Of a stretch of DNA of 64,000 nt, positions 1-9,543 are shown one piece after another. The position numbers were made by a program, and so were the translations under genes. Origin of the DNA: Jannaschia sp. GRR-S6-38 (GTDB lineage Bacteria > Pseudomonadota > Alphaproteobacteria > Rhodobacterales > Rhodobacteraceae); contig NZ_CP122537.1 in NCBI RefSeq assembly GCF_029853695.1, positions 372,001 to 436,000 of the forward strand, read 5' to 3'. Position 1 is the first letter of the stretch, and each line of letters starts with the position of its first letter. The notes beneath the pieces were generated by a model. The model was not told the origin of the DNA and did not search any database. It worked only from the letters and a program-made list of their open reading frames with translations.

Positions 1-564
1 GAAGGTACGGCTGTCGCAGAGCTCGCGCACGAAGGTGCCGTTCGACAGGCGCAGGACCTTGCGCTGCGTGCCGATGGCGCGGTCGGCGAAGTCGATGCAG
101 AAATCGATCTCGAGCTCGCTCGCGGGGTCGAGCGTCGCGGTGGACGCGCCCTCCTCGACCCGGACGCGGCGCAGCACCTCGATGGCGTGGACCGGCGTGT
201 CGAGCTTGCGCACACCCGCCTTCAGGATCGCCCGGACGAACTCGGCGGCGGAGCCGTCGAGGATCGGGACCTCGGGGCCGTCGATCTCGATGATGGCGTT
301 CAGCACGCCGCAGCCCGAGAGCGCGGCCATGATGTGCTCGACGGTCGAGACCGAGATGCCGGCCTCATTGACCAGCAACGTGCAGAGCGGCGAGACCTCG
401 ACGCTGTCGTGGCGCGCGGCGATCATCGCGTTACCGTCGATATCGGTGCGGCGGAACCAGATGCCGTGACTGGCGGGCGCGGGGTGGACAGTCATGCGCG
501 CGGGCCGGCCCTGGTGAAGGCCGATCCCGTCGAAGCGGACCGCGTGGCGGATCGTCGTTTGCAT
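1..564 (-). CDS. lpxC: UDP-3-O-acyl-N-acetylglucosamine deacetylase, N-terminal part (runs off left edge)
   Basis: First 188 codons of the cytoplasmic zinc deacetylase that commits UDP-acyl-GlcNAc to lipid A. Visible family motifs are GIGLHQGRPARM (residues 13-24), the zinc-ligand His at 77 in STVEHIMAAL, and GPEVPILDGSA. The C-terminal half, with the second zinc motif, lies outside the window. The ATG at 564 has a strong GGAGGA six bases upstream. It is the last gene of the division cluster, separated from ftsZ by about 300 bases and a hairpin, so it probably has its own promoter as well as read-through. Confidence 0.96.
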   Translation of the reverse strand, partial: MQTTIRHAVRFDGIGLHQGRPARMTVHPAPASHGIWFRRTDIDGNAMIAARHDSVEVSPLCTLLVNEAGISVSTVEHIMAALSGCGVLNAIIEIDGPEVPILDGSAAEFVRAILKAGVRKLDTPVHAIEVLRRVRVEEGASTATLDPASELEIDFCIDFADRAIGTQRKVLRLSNGTFVRELCDSRTF

Positions 565-863
565 CGTCTGTCCTCCGGGCGCCGTGGGGCGCCGTGGTGT
601 CGAGGATCAGCTAAGCGGGACGCCCCCTGCGGGCAATTCAACGCCTGTTACGCGGTGAAACAGCGCCCGCTTCAATATGGCGAAAATTCGCCGATCGGCC
701 GCAGCGGTCATTCCGGCCTGCGTTTTCAATGGCTTGGACTGCGCTTGATGAGCGCATCGTGGGGCGGGCGCGGCGGATCGTGAACGCGACGTCACGGCAT
801 CTGTAACGGAAAGCGGCGACCCCGAGGGGCCGCCGCCGGTCTTCGCTTGGGTGGGGTGTCCGC
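565..863. other. ftsZ-lpxC intergenic region
   Basis: No gene is supported here. The open frames over 187-783 are shadows or have no start context. The region should hold the lpxC promoter on the minus strand, but I see no convincing -35/-10 pair. At the ftsZ side there is a hairpin (813-836), listed separately. Confidence 0.6.
813..836 (-). terminator. hairpin downstream of ftsZ
   Basis: Stem GCGGCG (813-818) pairs with CGCCGC (831-836). After one mismatch the inner CCC/GGG pairs extend it, leaving a loop of about four bases. On the minus strand it is followed by TTTCCGTT, a weak T-tract. It lies 27 bases past the ftsZ stop, as expected for an intrinsic or partial terminator. Confidence 0.55.
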
Positions 864-2438
864 TCAGTTCGCCTGACGGCGCAGGAAAGCGGGGATCTCG
901 ATGCGCTCCTCCTCGGGATCCGCGGCGGGCGCGGCCTCCGGGGCGGGGCTGGCCGCGGCCGGGCGCGCGACCGGCGCGTCGGCCCCGGTGCCCGTCATGC
1001 GGTTGATGAGGTTGCCGATGCCGAAGCGCGCGGCCGCGTCGCCGCGGGGCGCTTCGGGCTGGACCCGCTGCTCGCCCTTCAGAACGGCGGCGCGCAGTCG
1101 CTCCATCGCCTCGGGCGTCGGACCACCGGCCCCGGCGGGCCGCGGCGCCGGCGCGAAGGCGGCCTGCGCGGGCTCGGCGGCCATCGGCTGCTGCGGCGCG
1201 GGCGCGGGCTGGTAGGCCGGCGGCGGCAAGTCGTCGGCGGCGGCGGTCTCGGTCGGGCGGCCGAAGAAGTCGTCCGCCATCGCCTCCTCCTCGGCCTCCT
1301 GCTGGTCGCTGGCGTCGAAGAAGCTGGACGCCGCGGCGGCGGGCTGGGCCGGGGCGGGCTCGGGCGTGGGCGCGACGCTCGCGGCGGCGGCCTGCTGGGC
1401 CTCGACCGGCGCGGCCGGCTCGGAGAGACGGCGGCGCGGGGCGGGCGCCTCATGCGCGCCCTCGGCCACGTCGATGCCGGTCGCGACGACCGAGACGCGC
1501 ATCACGCCTTCCATCGCCGGATCGAGTGTCGAGCCGACGATGATGTTGGCGTCCTCGTCCACTTCCTGGCGGATGCGGTTGGCGGCCTCGTCCATCTCGA
1601 AGAGCGTCAGGTCGTGCCCGCCGGTAATGTTGATCAGCACACCGCGCGCGCCCTTTAGCGACAGCTCGTCGAGCAGCGGGTTGGCGATGGCGCGCTCGGC
1701 GGCCTCGACGGCGCGCTCCTCGCCCGTGCCCTCGCCGGTGCCCATCATGGCCTTGCCCATCTCGTCCATGACCGAGCGGACATCGTTGAAATCGAGGTTG
1801 ATCATGCCCGGCCGGACCATCAGGTCGGTCACGCCCTTGACGCCCTGATAAAGCACGTCGTCGGCCATCGAGAACGCCTCGGTGAAGGTCGTCTTCTCGT
1901 TGGCGAGCCGGAAGAGGTTCTGGTTGGGGATGATGATCAGCGTGTCGACCACCTTCTGCAGAGCTTCGACGCCCTGCTCGGCCTGGCGCATGCGGCGCGA
2001 GCCCTCGAACTGGAAGGGCTTGGTGACGACGCCGACGGTCAGGATGCCCAGCTCGCGGGCGGCCTGCGCGATGATCGGCGCGGCGCCGGTGCCGGTGCCG
2101 CCGCCCATGCCGGCGGTGATGAAGCACATATGCGCGCCGGCCAGCCGGTCCACGATCTCCTCGATCGTCTCCTCGGCGGCGGAGGCGCCGACCTCGGGGC
2201 GCGCGCCCGCGCCGAGCCCCTCGGTGACCCGGGCGCCCAGCTGGATGCGGGCCTGCGCGTGGGCCTGGGCCAGCGCCTGCGCGTCGGTGTTGGCGACGAC
2301 GAACTCGACGCCTTCGAGATCCTTCTGGATCATGTTGTTGACTGCGTTGCCGCCTGCCCCGCCGACACCGAAGACGGTGATGCGCGGACGCAGATCGGTT
2401 TCGGCGGTGCCGCCGGGCATGGTGAGATTCAACGTCAT
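864..2438 (-). CDS. ftsZ: cell division GTPase FtsZ
   Basis: Tubulin-like GTPase that forms the Z-ring. GVGGAGG (24-30) and the signature GGGTGTGAA (112-120) bind GTP, and the T7-loop motif NLDFND (214-219) completes the neighbour's active site. A Pro/Ala-rich linker of roughly 180 residues follows the globular domain, and the protein ends in [10 protein letters not shown], the conserved tail that binds FtsA and other partners. The total of 524 residues is long for FtsZ because of the linker, which is normal in alphaproteobacteria. I chose the ATG at 2438 because AGGTGGA lies seven bases upstream. An in-frame GTG at 2450 overlaps that Shine-Dalgarno sequence and is less likely. Confidence 0.98.
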   Translation of the reverse strand: MTLNLTMPGGTAETDLRPRITVFGVGGAGGNAVNNMIQKDLEGVEFVVANTDAQALAQAHAQARIQLGARVTEGLGAGARPEVGASAAEETIEEIVDRLAGAHMCFITAGMGGGTGTGAAPIIAQAARELGILTVGVVTKPFQFEGSRRMRQAEQGVEALQKVVDTLIIIPNQNLFRLANEKTTFTEAFSMADDVLYQGVKGVTDLMVRPGMINLDFNDVRSVMDEMGKAMMGTGEGTGEERAVEAAERAIANPLLDELSLKGARGVLINITGGHDLTLFEMDEAANRIRQEVDEDANIIVGSTLDPAMEGVMRVSVVATGIDVAEGAHEAPAPRRRLSEPAAPVEAQQAAAASVAPTPEPAPAQPAAAASSFFDASDQQEAEEEAMADDFFGRPTETAAADDLPPPAYQPAPAPQQPMAAEPAQAAFAPAPRPAGAGGPTPEAMERLRAAVLKGEQRVQPEAPRGDAAARFGIGNLINRMTGTGADAPVARPAAASPAPEAAPAADPEEERIEIPAFLRRQAN

Positions 2439-2555
2439 TGCTCTGTCCACCTGTATGTTGGGCCCTGCCTCAGGCCATCTCGATCACTCGGCATTCGCCG
2501 TATTTTTGCCCGAAAGTAACCAATCCGACTCCTTGCGTCACCCCAAAATCGATTC
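2426..2555. promoter_or_regulatory. cluster of GANTC (CcrM-type) sites at the ftsZ start
   Basis: GANTC occurs at 2426-2430 (GATTC, in ftsZ codons 3-5), 2527-2531 (GACTC) and 2551-2555 (GATTC). In alphaproteobacteria GANTC is the CcrM methylation site, and in Caulobacter methylation of the ftsZ promoter affects its activity. The 2527 site lies between TTGGGG and TTGGTT on the minus strand, a possible but weak -35/-10 pair. The role here is inference. Confidence 0.4.
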
Positions 2556-2558
2556 GGA

Positions 2559-3887
2559 TCACCAATTGTCTCTGAACCAGCGCATCGCGCGCCGCAGGGA
2601 CCGGCCGGCCTCGCGCTCGGGCACGGCGTCGAAATCCCAGAATTCATCCTGCGGCTCGGCGCCCTGCATGCACAATCCGACGCAGGCGGCGAAGGCCGGA
2701 CCCTTCGCGGCCTCGGGCAGGCCCGACACGCGCAGCGGGCGCCCGAGGCGGACCTGATTGCCCAGGATGCGGGCGGCCAGACCGTCGAGCCCCGGGATCT
2801 GGCTCGCGCCGCCGGTCAACACGATGCGCTGGCTGGGCAGGTCGCCGAACCCCGCCGTGTCGAGCCGGGCGCGCGCCTCCTCGAGGATCTCCTCGACCCG
2901 GGGGCGGATGATGCCGATGAGCTCGGTCCGGGTGACCGAGCGGCGGTCGTGGTGCCAGTCGCCGGTATCGGCCTCGAGCGGAATGACCTCGCGGTCGTCC
3001 ATGCCGGTGGCGACCACGCCGCCGAAGCGGCACTTGATCTGCTCGGCGGTGGCCCGCGGCACGCGCAGGCCCTGGCTGATATCGGAGGTGACGTGCTCGC
3101 CGCCCTGCCGAACGGTGTCGGCATAGACCATCTGCTTGCGCATGAAGATCGACAGCCCCGTCGTCCCCCCGCCCATGTCGATGCAGGCCGCGCCCAGCTC
3201 CTTCTCGTCCTCGACCAGCGCGGAGGTGGCGGCGGCATAGGGCGCCGAGGCCAGCCCCGCGAGTTCGAGATCGCAGCGATGGATGCAGGTCAGCAGGTTC
3301 TCGATCGCGTGGGCGTCGATCGACAGAAGATGCATGTCGGCGCGCAGGATCTCGCCCGTCTGGCCGCGCGGGTCGCGGAGCGTGGTGCGGTGGTCGATGC
3401 CGAAATTCACCGGCTGGGCGTGCAGCACCTCGCGACCCGGCCCGAGGTCGGGCGTGTCGACTGAGGCGAGAACCCGCGCGACGTCATGCACGGTGCAGGG
3501 CCCGGCATCGAGCGTCACCTCGCCCGCGAGCCCGTAAGACGCCGGGCGGCCGCCCGAGAAGCAGGCGATGACGTGATCGACGCGCACTCCGGCCATCTTC
3601 TGCGCGCCCTGCACGGCGGTGCGGATCGCGCGCTCGGTCTCGGGCATGGCGTCCACCTCGCCCATCCGGACCCCGCGCGAGCGGGTGTTGGCGACGCCGA
3701 TGACGCGGAAATTGGACTGGCCCGCCATGTGGCCCACGCCCTCGCCCTGGGGCGTGTTTTCCTCGAAGCGGAGGACGAGGCAGGCGGTCTTGTGGCTGCC
3801 CACGTCGAGGATGGCGACGACGCCGCGCTGCAGGGCGGCCTGGCGCTTGCGGCGCATCGCGCGTTGGGCCTGGAACAATCGGCTCAT
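2559..3887 (-). CDS. ftsA: cell division protein FtsA
   Basis: Actin-like ATPase that tethers FtsZ to the inner membrane and recruits later division proteins. The ATP-binding motifs are visible: phosphate 1 around AILDVGSHKTACLV, phosphate 2 in CIDMGGGTTGLSIF and the adenosine motif VLTGGASQIPGLDG. The C-terminus RSLRRAMRWFRDNW is a basic amphipathic helix typical of FtsA membrane targeting. The 442 residues are close to the family norm. The ATG at 3887 overlaps the ftsQ stop by one base (TGATG), so translation is coupled. The longer open frame upstream is the shadow of ftsQ and ddl. Confidence 0.97.
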   Translation of the reverse strand: MSRLFQAQRAMRRKRQAALQRGVVAILDVGSHKTACLVLRFEENTPQGEGVGHMAGQSNFRVIGVANTRSRGVRMGEVDAMPETERAIRTAVQGAQKMAGVRVDHVIACFSGGRPASYGLAGEVTLDAGPCTVHDVARVLASVDTPDLGPGREVLHAQPVNFGIDHRTTLRDPRGQTGEILRADMHLLSIDAHAIENLLTCIHRCDLELAGLASAPYAAATSALVEDEKELGAACIDMGGGTTGLSIFMRKQMVYADTVRQGGEHVTSDISQGLRVPRATAEQIKCRFGGVVATGMDDREVIPLEADTGDWHHDRRSVTRTELIGIIRPRVEEILEEARARLDTAGFGDLPSQRIVLTGGASQIPGLDGLAARILGNQVRLGRPLRVSGLPEAAKGPAFAACVGLCMQGAEPQDEFWDFDAVPEREAGRSLRRAMRWFRDNW

Positions 3888-4780
3888 CAGTCCTCCGAGA
3901 AATAGCTCAGGCGCTCCAGCTCCTGCAGGCGGCGCAATTCGTCGCGAGCGGGGCCGGTCAGGCGCAGAATGGGGCGGTCGGGAATGCGAAGATCGACGAC
4001 GGAAATATCGCGGTTCAGCACGTCCTTGGCGGCGTGCATCGCCAGCGCGCGGTCGAGCGCCGCGGCGGGCGCCGTCTCGGGCAGGGCGATGCGCTGGCCG
4101 CGGGTCAGCACGACGTCCCAGCGGCGGTCGCCCACGCGGGTCAGGCCGACCAGCCGGTCGGTCACCGGGTCGGCCGCGCGCACCAGGCGCAGGGCCTGCG
4201 GCACGTGGGCCGAGGCTCCTTCGCCCGCGATGATCGGCAGCGCGCCCGCCGCGGCGAGGTCGTCCAGCGTGGCGACGCGATGGCCTTCGGCGTCCAGCAC
4301 GTCGATCCCCTCGGCATGGCGCCAGACCACGGCCGGCTCGCGCTCGGTCACCTTCAGAAGCAGCACGCCCCCCGCCTTCACCCGGACCTCGGCGTCGAGC
4401 ACCGGGTCGAGATCGACCAGCATCGCGCGCAGGCCGTCCATGTCGAGCTGGAACTGCGAGAGCGGAAGATCCACCGGCAGCGCTTCGAGGATATCGGCCT
4501 GCAACTCGTCCGAGGCGCCTTCGATCCGCAGCAGCGAGACCATGAATTCCGGGCGGTCCTGCACGGCGCGGACCGTCTCCTCCCAGGTGTCCACGATGGC
4601 GCGGATGCGCGCGGGGTCGTTGATGTACCAGGTGAACAGGATCACGAAGCCGAAGCTGGGGATGCCGGTGCGGATCAGCGCGCGGAAGAGCGGCGTCAGC
4701 CACAGCCGCTGCGCCCGGTAGCGCCATTTCGAGGGCGCGGGGTCGCTCGGGGCCGGGCGGCGCGCCTTCACCTGTCGCAT
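3887..4780 (-). CDS. ftsQ: cell division protein FtsQ
   Basis: Bitopic divisome protein that, with FtsB and FtsL, links the cytoplasmic ring to septal synthesis. It has a basic cytoplasmic N-terminus (about 35 residues), one membrane segment around 37-54 ([15 protein letters not shown]), then a periplasmic POTRA domain starting near the ILRIEGAS-like strand and the FtsQ domain with the motif [11 protein letters not shown]. It is 297 residues long. Its start lies 13 bases inside the ddl 3' end, and its stop overlaps ftsA, as in the standard ddl-ftsQ-ftsA order. Confidence 0.95.
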   Translation of the reverse strand: MRQVKARRPAPSDPAPSKWRYRAQRLWLTPLFRALIRTGIPSFGFVILFTWYINDPARIRAIVDTWEETVRAVQDRPEFMVSLLRIEGASDELQADILEALPVDLPLSQFQLDMDGLRAMLVDLDPVLDAEVRVKAGGVLLLKVTEREPAVVWRHAEGIDVLDAEGHRVATLDDLAAAGALPIIAGEGASAHVPQALRLVRAADPVTDRLVGLTRVGDRRWDVVLTRGQRIALPETAPAAALDRALAMHAAKDVLNRDISVVDLRIPDRPILRLTGPARDELRRLQELERLSYFSED

Positions 4781-5694
4781 GAGGCGTCCTCGACCAGTTC
4801 GCGACAGAGCCCGCCGAAGGTGATGCCGGCATGGGCCGCCTGCTCGGGCGTGAGCGAGGTGGGCGTCATCCCGGGCTGGGTGTTGGTTTCCAGAAGGATC
4901 AGCCCGGCGGGGCCCCGCGTCTCGTCCCAGCGGAAATCGGTGCGGCTGATCGTGCGGCAGCCCAGGACGCGGTGGGCCTGCAGCGCGTGGTCGCGGCAGG
5001 CCGAGAACACCTCGGGCGCGATCTGCGCGGGCAAGACGTGCCGGCTGCCGCCCTCGGCGTATTTCGCCTCGTAGTCGTACCAGCCGTCGGTGACGATCTC
5101 GGTCACGGTGAGCGCGCGCTCCCGGCCGGGCGCGCCGAGGACCGTGCAGGTCAGCTCGCGCCCGGGGGCGTAGGCTTCGACCATCACCGTATCGGGCATG
5201 CTGTCGGGCAGCGCGGGCGGCCCCTCCGCCCCTTCTTCGACGATCCAGATGCCGACGGACGAGCCTTCGTTGTTGGGCTTGATGACGTAGGGCGGCGGCA
5301 GGACGTGGCAGGCCGAGGCGGCGGCGCGCGCGACCATGCGGCTTTCGACCACCGGCAGCCCCTCGGCCCGGTAGGCGGCCTTGGTCAGGGTCTTGTCCAT
5401 GGCGCGGGCCGAGGCCAGCACGCCCGAATGCGTATAGGGAATGCGCAGCCATTCCAGGAGGCCCTGGACGCATCCATCCTCGCCCCAGCGGCCATGCAGC
5501 GCGTTGAAGACGACGTCGGGGCGCAGGTCGGAGAGCCGCTGCGCAAGGTCCGGCCCGGCGTCGATTTCGGTCACATCGAAGCCCTCGCCGCGCAGGGCCT
5601 CCGCGCAGCCGCGACCGGTCGAGAGCGAGACCTCGCGCTCGGCGGATGGTCCGCCCATCAGGACGGCGACGTGGTGGAATGCCCTGCCCGACAT
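4768..5694 (-). CDS. ddl: D-alanine--D-alanine ligase
   Basis: ATP-grasp ligase that makes D-Ala-D-Ala for the muropeptide. [11 protein letters not shown] near the N-terminus and [12 protein letters not shown] are typical of the family. [13 protein letters not shown] forms the ATP-grasp lysine loop, and [13 protein letters not shown] carries the metal-binding Glu and Asn. It is 308 residues, the usual size. The stop overlaps the start of ftsQ by 13 bases. There is a 94-base gap to the upstream murB with no clear hairpin, so it is probably one transcript. Confidence 0.97.
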   Translation of the reverse strand: MSGRAFHHVAVLMGGPSAEREVSLSTGRGCAEALRGEGFDVTEIDAGPDLAQRLSDLRPDVVFNALHGRWGEDGCVQGLLEWLRIPYTHSGVLASARAMDKTLTKAAYRAEGLPVVESRMVARAAASACHVLPPPYVIKPNNEGSSVGIWIVEEGAEGPPALPDSMPDTVMVEAYAPGRELTCTVLGAPGRERALTVTEIVTDGWYDYEAKYAEGGSRHVLPAQIAPEVFSACRDHALQAHRVLGCRTISRTDFRWDETRGPAGLILLETNTQPGMTPTSLTPEQAAHAGITFGGLCRELVEDASCDR

Positions 5695-5788
5695 GCCCGT
5701 ATGCCCAATCTCTGCGCCTCGCCCCGGTCGCGCTGACGCGCCGCGGCTTGCTCTTATTGTCCCCGGCCTCTGGTGGACCGTTCTGGGG

Positions 5789-6706
5789 TTAGCCGGGCTC
5801 TCCGACCCGCTTGATTTCCCACTCTAGCGTCAGACCGGAGGTCTCGAAAACCCTTTTCCGCACCGCCTCGCCAAGCCCTTCGAGGTCTGCGGCCGTCGCG
5901 CCACCCTGGTTGACCAGGAAATTCGGATGCTTGGGCGACATGATCGCCCCGCCCCGCGTGGCCCCGCGCATGCCGGCGTCGTCGATCACCTTCCACGCCT
6001 TCAGCTCATGCGTGTCATCCGCCTGCCCGGTCGAGGAATGGCCCGCGGGGTTGCGGAAGGTGCTGCCGGCGCTGCGGTCCTTGGTGGGCTGGGTCGCGTC
6101 GCGGCGGTCGAGCTGCGCCGCCATCCGCGCCGCCAGCTCGGCGGGATCGCCCGCGGGCGCGCGGAAGGTGGCCCGGGTCAGGATCGTGTCCTCGGGCAGG
6201 TCGGACTGGCGATAGGCCAGGCGCAGATCGGCGGCGGGGATCGTGACGCGTTCGCCCGCGCGGGTCACCGCCTCGACTGAGACGAGGTGATCGGACACGT
6301 AGACGCCGTAGCAGCCCGCGTTCATCCGCACCGCGCCCCCGATGGCGCCGGGGATGGTGCGCAGGAAGGTCAGGTCGCGGCCCGCCTCGGCCGCGCGCCG
6401 CGCGACATGCGCGTCCAGCGCGGCGGCCCCGGCATGGACCAGATCGCCCGCAATCTCGATCCCGTTGAAGCCGCGGCCCAGCCGGATGACCACGGCGCGC
6501 AGCCCGCCGTCGCGCACGATGAGGTTCGAGCCGACGCCCATCGGGAAGACCGGCACCTCGGGCTCCAGCGCGGCAAGGAACGCCGTCAGATCCGCGAGAT
6601 CGGCCGGCTGGAACAGCGCATCCGCCGGCCCGCCGACGCGCAGCCAGGTCAGATCGGCCAGCGGCCGGTTCGGCGTGAGCGTGCCGCGCACCTGCGGGAA
6701 GTTCAT
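5789..6706 (-). CDS. murB: UDP-N-acetylenolpyruvoylglucosamine reductase
   Basis: FAD enzyme that reduces the enolpyruvyl group to give UDP-MurNAc. It has the FAD motif [14 protein letters not shown], the sequence [18 protein letters not shown], and the catalytic Ser region in [26 protein letters not shown] near the C-terminus places it in the type I class. It is 305 residues. The ATG at 6706 is preferred because it overlaps the DUF2484 stop in an ATGA junction and follows AGGAT. The open frame continues upstream only as a shadow. Confidence 0.97.
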   Translation of the reverse strand: MNFPQVRGTLTPNRPLADLTWLRVGGPADALFQPADLADLTAFLAALEPEVPVFPMGVGSNLIVRDGGLRAVVIRLGRGFNGIEIAGDLVHAGAAALDAHVARRAAEAGRDLTFLRTIPGAIGGAVRMNAGCYGVYVSDHLVSVEAVTRAGERVTIPAADLRLAYRQSDLPEDTILTRATFRAPAGDPAELAARMAAQLDRRDATQPTKDRSAGSTFRNPAGHSSTGQADDTHELKAWKVIDDAGMRGATRGGAIMSPKHPNFLVNQGGATAADLEGLGEAVRKRVFETSGLTLEWEIKRVGEPG

Positions 6707-6942
6707 CGGATCATCCTGGTCAGCCAGCGCCCGAAATAGCGCAGGGGCCAGCGCAGGATCAACGCCATCGCCGCAAGGCCAAGCGCGGCCCAGCCCGGGC
6801 CCGCCGAGAGCCAGAGCCAGACGAGAAGCGGCGCGCCCAGCGCCATCAGGCCATAAGCGGCCGGCCAGGACTGGCGCGCCGTCAGCACGGCCTGGAGGCC
6901 CGCCGCCAGAACGACCCACAGGCAAAGACCGACAAGCGCCAT
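6703..6942 (-). CDS. DUF2484-family small membrane protein of the division cluster
   Basis: Seventy-nine residues dominated by three hydrophobic stretches (about 2-20, 28-45 and 48-66), ending in a basic tail ([12 protein letters not shown]). It sits between murC and murB and shares an ATGA overlap with murB. I recall DUF2484 at this position in Rhodobacteraceae, so the family call rests on position, size and hydropathy rather than a catalytic motif. The start has AGAGGAAGG nine bases upstream. Function unknown; a membrane accessory role near the Mur enzymes is a guess. Confidence 0.8.
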   Translation of the reverse strand: MALVGLCLWVVLAAGLQAVLTARQSWPAAYGLMALGAPLLVWLWLSAGPGWAALGLAAMALILRWPLRYFGRWLTRMIR

Positions 6943-6950
6943 CGCGGTTT

Positions 6951-6979
6951 TCCTTCCTCTGGCCCGAAATACTTTCGGG
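6951..6979 (-). repeat. small hairpin and GGCCAGAGGAAGG element before DUF2484
   Basis: CCCGAAA (6963-6969) and TTTCGGG (6973-6979) form a seven-base stem with a three-base loop. It is followed on the minus strand by GGCCAGAGGAAGGA, which supplies the Shine-Dalgarno sequence of the next gene. A close copy of the second part lies at 46436-46446 before an Lrp gene. Confidence 0.5.
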
Positions 6980-7047
6980 GGTGTCCGAGTCGGCGGAACG
7001 TCCCATCGGCGGCGGCGCAGGGGTGGCGGCCCCCGCCTTCCCCGGCC

Positions 7048-8448
7048 CTAGCTCGCCAGCCGTTGCGGCAGGTTGCCCGCCCATTGCGAGATCGTGCCCG
7101 CGCCGAGGCAGACGACGATATCGCCCTGCCGCGCCTCATCGCGCACGAGACGTTCCAGATCGTCCTCGTCGGTGACGGCCCGCGCGTGGCGGTGGCCGGT
7201 GCGGATCAGACCGGCGACCAGGTCGTCGCGGCCCGCGCCGGGGATCGGGTCCTCGCCGGCGGCATAGACATCGGCGATGCCCACGACATCGGCCTCGGTG
7301 AAGGCGCCGCAGAACTCGTCGAAGAGCGAATGCAGCCGCGAGTAGCGGTGCGGCTGGTGGACCGCGATGACCCGGCCGCTGTCGCCGATCGATTGGCGCG
7401 CAGCCTTCAGGACGGCGGCGATCTCGACCGGGTGGTGGCCGTAATCGTCGATGATCGGCACGCCGCGCCACTCGCCCACGCGGGTGAAGCGGCGATTGAC
7501 GCCGCCGAAGCTCGCCAGCCCGTCGCGGATGACCTCCTTCGGGATGCCCAGCTCGCGGGCGACGGCCACCGCGGCCAGCGCGTTCGAGACGTTGTGATCG
7601 CCCGGCATCGGCAGCGCGCAATTCTCGATCACCGCGTCCTCGGCCTGCAGCTGGATGTCGAAATGCGCCACGCCGCCCTCGTAGCGCAGCCCCGTGGCGC
7701 GCACGTCGGCCTGGGCGTTGAAGCCGAAGGTCGCGACGCGGCGGTCGGTGACGCGGCCGACCAGCGCGCGCACCTCCGGGTGGTCGGTGCAGCAGACGGC
7801 CAGCCCGTAGAAGGGGATGTTCGAGACGAAATCGGTGAAGCCCTGGCGCAGCGCCTCGATCGATCCCCAATGGTCCATGTGCTCGGGGTCGATATTGGTG
7901 ACGATGGCGATGGTCGCGGGCAGGCGGTTGAAAGTGCCGTCGCTCTCGTCGGCCTCGACCACCATCCACTCGCCCTGCCCCATCCGCGCGTTCGAGCCGT
8001 AGGCGTGGATGATGCCGCCATTGATGACGGTGGGATCCTCCTGCCCCGCGTCCAGCAGCGCGGCGACCATCGTGGTGGTGGTCGTCTTGCCGTGGGTGCC
8101 GGCCACTGCGATGTTCGACTTCATCCGCATCAGCTCGGCCAGCATCTCGGCGCGGCGCACGACCGGAAGGCCGCGCGCGCGCGCGGCGTCGAGCTCCGGA
8201 TTGCCGGGCTTGATCGCCGAGGAGATCACCACGACCTCCGCGCCCTCCAGGTTCTCGGCGCGCTGGCCTTCGAAGATGCGCGCCCCCTTGGCGGCCAGGC
8301 GATCGGTGATCGCGCTCGTCTTCGCGTCCGAGCCCTGCACGGTGTAGCCATGGGCGATCAGCACCTCGGCGATGCCGGACATGCCGATGCCGCCGATGCC
8401 GACGAAATGGATGGGGCCCATCTGCTGGGGCAGCTTGGTGGCGTTCAT
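7048..8448 (-). CDS. murC: UDP-N-acetylmuramate--L-alanine ligase
   Basis: First amino-acid-adding Mur ligase; it joins L-Ala to UDP-MurNAc in the cytoplasm. [17 protein letters not shown] marks the N-terminal UDP-binding domain, [11 protein letters not shown] is the ATP P-loop, the central domain has EADESDGTF, and [10 protein letters not shown] belongs to the C-terminal domain. At 466 residues it is of normal length. Its start overlaps the murG stop in an ATGA junction. About 105 bases separate it from DUF2484, including a small hairpin. Confidence 0.98.
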   Translation of the reverse strand: MNATKLPQQMGPIHFVGIGGIGMSGIAEVLIAHGYTVQGSDAKTSAITDRLAAKGARIFEGQRAENLEGAEVVVISSAIKPGNPELDAARARGLPVVRRAEMLAELMRMKSNIAVAGTHGKTTTTTMVAALLDAGQEDPTVINGGIIHAYGSNARMGQGEWMVVEADESDGTFNRLPATIAIVTNIDPEHMDHWGSIEALRQGFTDFVSNIPFYGLAVCCTDHPEVRALVGRVTDRRVATFGFNAQADVRATGLRYEGGVAHFDIQLQAEDAVIENCALPMPGDHNVSNALAAVAVARELGIPKEVIRDGLASFGGVNRRFTRVGEWRGVPIIDDYGHHPVEIAAVLKAARQSIGDSGRVIAVHQPHRYSRLHSLFDEFCGAFTEADVVGIADVYAAGEDPIPGAGRDDLVAGLIRTGHRHARAVTDEDDLERLVRDEARQGDIVVCLGAGTISQWAGNLPQRLAS

Positions 8449-9530
8449 CGCTGGCTCGCTTCTTCGACGAGGGCGGCCAGCCGCTCGCGCGCGTCGGACA
8501 TGCCCACGGACATGGCCGCGCGCGCCATCCGGCGGGCGCCGTCGGGGTTGGAGAGGATCAGCTCGGCCTGCTCGGCCAGGCTTTCGGAGGTGAGCTTGCG
8601 CTCGGGGATGAGGATCGCCGCGCCCGCCTCGGAGAGCGCGCGGGCATTGGCGGTCTGGTGGTCGGCGGTGGCGTGCGGATAGGGAATGAGGATCGCGGGA
8701 CGGCCGATGATCGACAGGTCCGCCACCGTCGAGGCGCCGGCGCGGCAGATCACCAGCTGCGCCTCGGCCATCAGGTTCGGCACGTCGTCGAAGAAGGGCC
8801 GGATCTCGGCCGCCATCCCGGCCTCGTCGTAGAACTGCGCGACGCGCGCCTCGTCCTCGGGGCGGGCCTGCTGATAGACGCGGAGCTGGCTCCGGATCGC
8901 CTCGGGCAGCGCGGCCAGCGCGGGCGGGACGGCGTCCGACAGCGCGCGGGCACCCTGGCTGCCGCCGATCACCAGCACCGTCATCGGGTAGTCGCCGGGC
9001 GGGATATATGGGCTGGCCGCGCGGCCTAGTACCGCGGCGCGGACCGGGTTGCCGACATGCAGGCCATGCGCGCCCTGCGGCAGCACCGTGGGCCAGGTGC
9101 CGCAGGCCACGGCATCGACGCGCGGCGCGAAGATCGTGTTCACCCGGCCCAGCACGCCATTCTGTTCGTGGATGAGGCGCGGCAGCTTCATCATCACCGC
9201 CGCCGCCATCGCCGGGATCGTGGGATAGCCGCCGAAGCCCGCGATTACCGCCGGTGGGTCGGCGCGGAAGCTGCGCAGCGCCCGCAAGACGCCCCGCGCG
9301 AGCTTGGGGCCGACGAAGAGCTTCGACACCACGCCGCCGCGGGCGGTCGTGGCGGCGGGCAGGATCTCGATCTCGACGGCATCGGGAAAGCCGCCCGCGA
9401 AGCGCGCGCCGCGGTCGTCGGTGGCAAGCTTCACGCGCCAGCCGCGGGTCAGCATCTCCTCCGCGAGGGCCTGGGCGGGGAACATGTGACCCCCGGTGCC
9501 GCCGGCGGCGATGACGAGAAGCTGGGACAT
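8445..9530 (-). CDS. murG: undecaprenyl-diphospho-muramoylpentapeptide beta-N-acetylglucosaminyltransferase
   Basis: Peripheral inner-membrane glycosyltransferase that turns lipid I into lipid II. The N-terminal loop [12 protein letters not shown], the second G-loop [11 protein letters not shown], and the UDP-GlcNAc site [11 protein letters not shown] with [13 protein letters not shown] are all present. Length 361 residues, normal. It overlaps murC by four bases downstream and follows ftsW by 13 bases, so the three are almost certainly co-transcribed. Confidence 0.98.
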   Translation of the reverse strand: MSQLLVIAAGGTGGHMFPAQALAEEMLTRGWRVKLATDDRGARFAGGFPDAVEIEILPAATTARGGVVSKLFVGPKLARGVLRALRSFRADPPAVIAGFGGYPTIPAMAAAVMMKLPRLIHEQNGVLGRVNTIFAPRVDAVACGTWPTVLPQGAHGLHVGNPVRAAVLGRAASPYIPPGDYPMTVLVIGGSQGARALSDAVPPALAALPEAIRSQLRVYQQARPEDEARVAQFYDEAGMAAEIRPFFDDVPNLMAEAQLVICRAGASTVADLSIIGRPAILIPYPHATADHQTANARALSEAGAAILIPERKLTSESLAEQAELILSNPDGARRMARAAMSVGMSDARERLAALVEEASQR

Positions 9531-9543
9531 GGGTGCGGCGCGC

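Noticed and set aside
35..783. Open frames on the plus strand at 35-469 and 187-783
   Set aside because: They are antisense to lpxC or read through its upstream region, have no Shine-Dalgarno sequence, and no family resemblance.
2559..4832. Single 757-codon frame covering ftsA and ftsQ
   Set aside because: Only the last 442 residues are FtsA. The upstream part is a shadow of ftsQ, which has its own frame and start.
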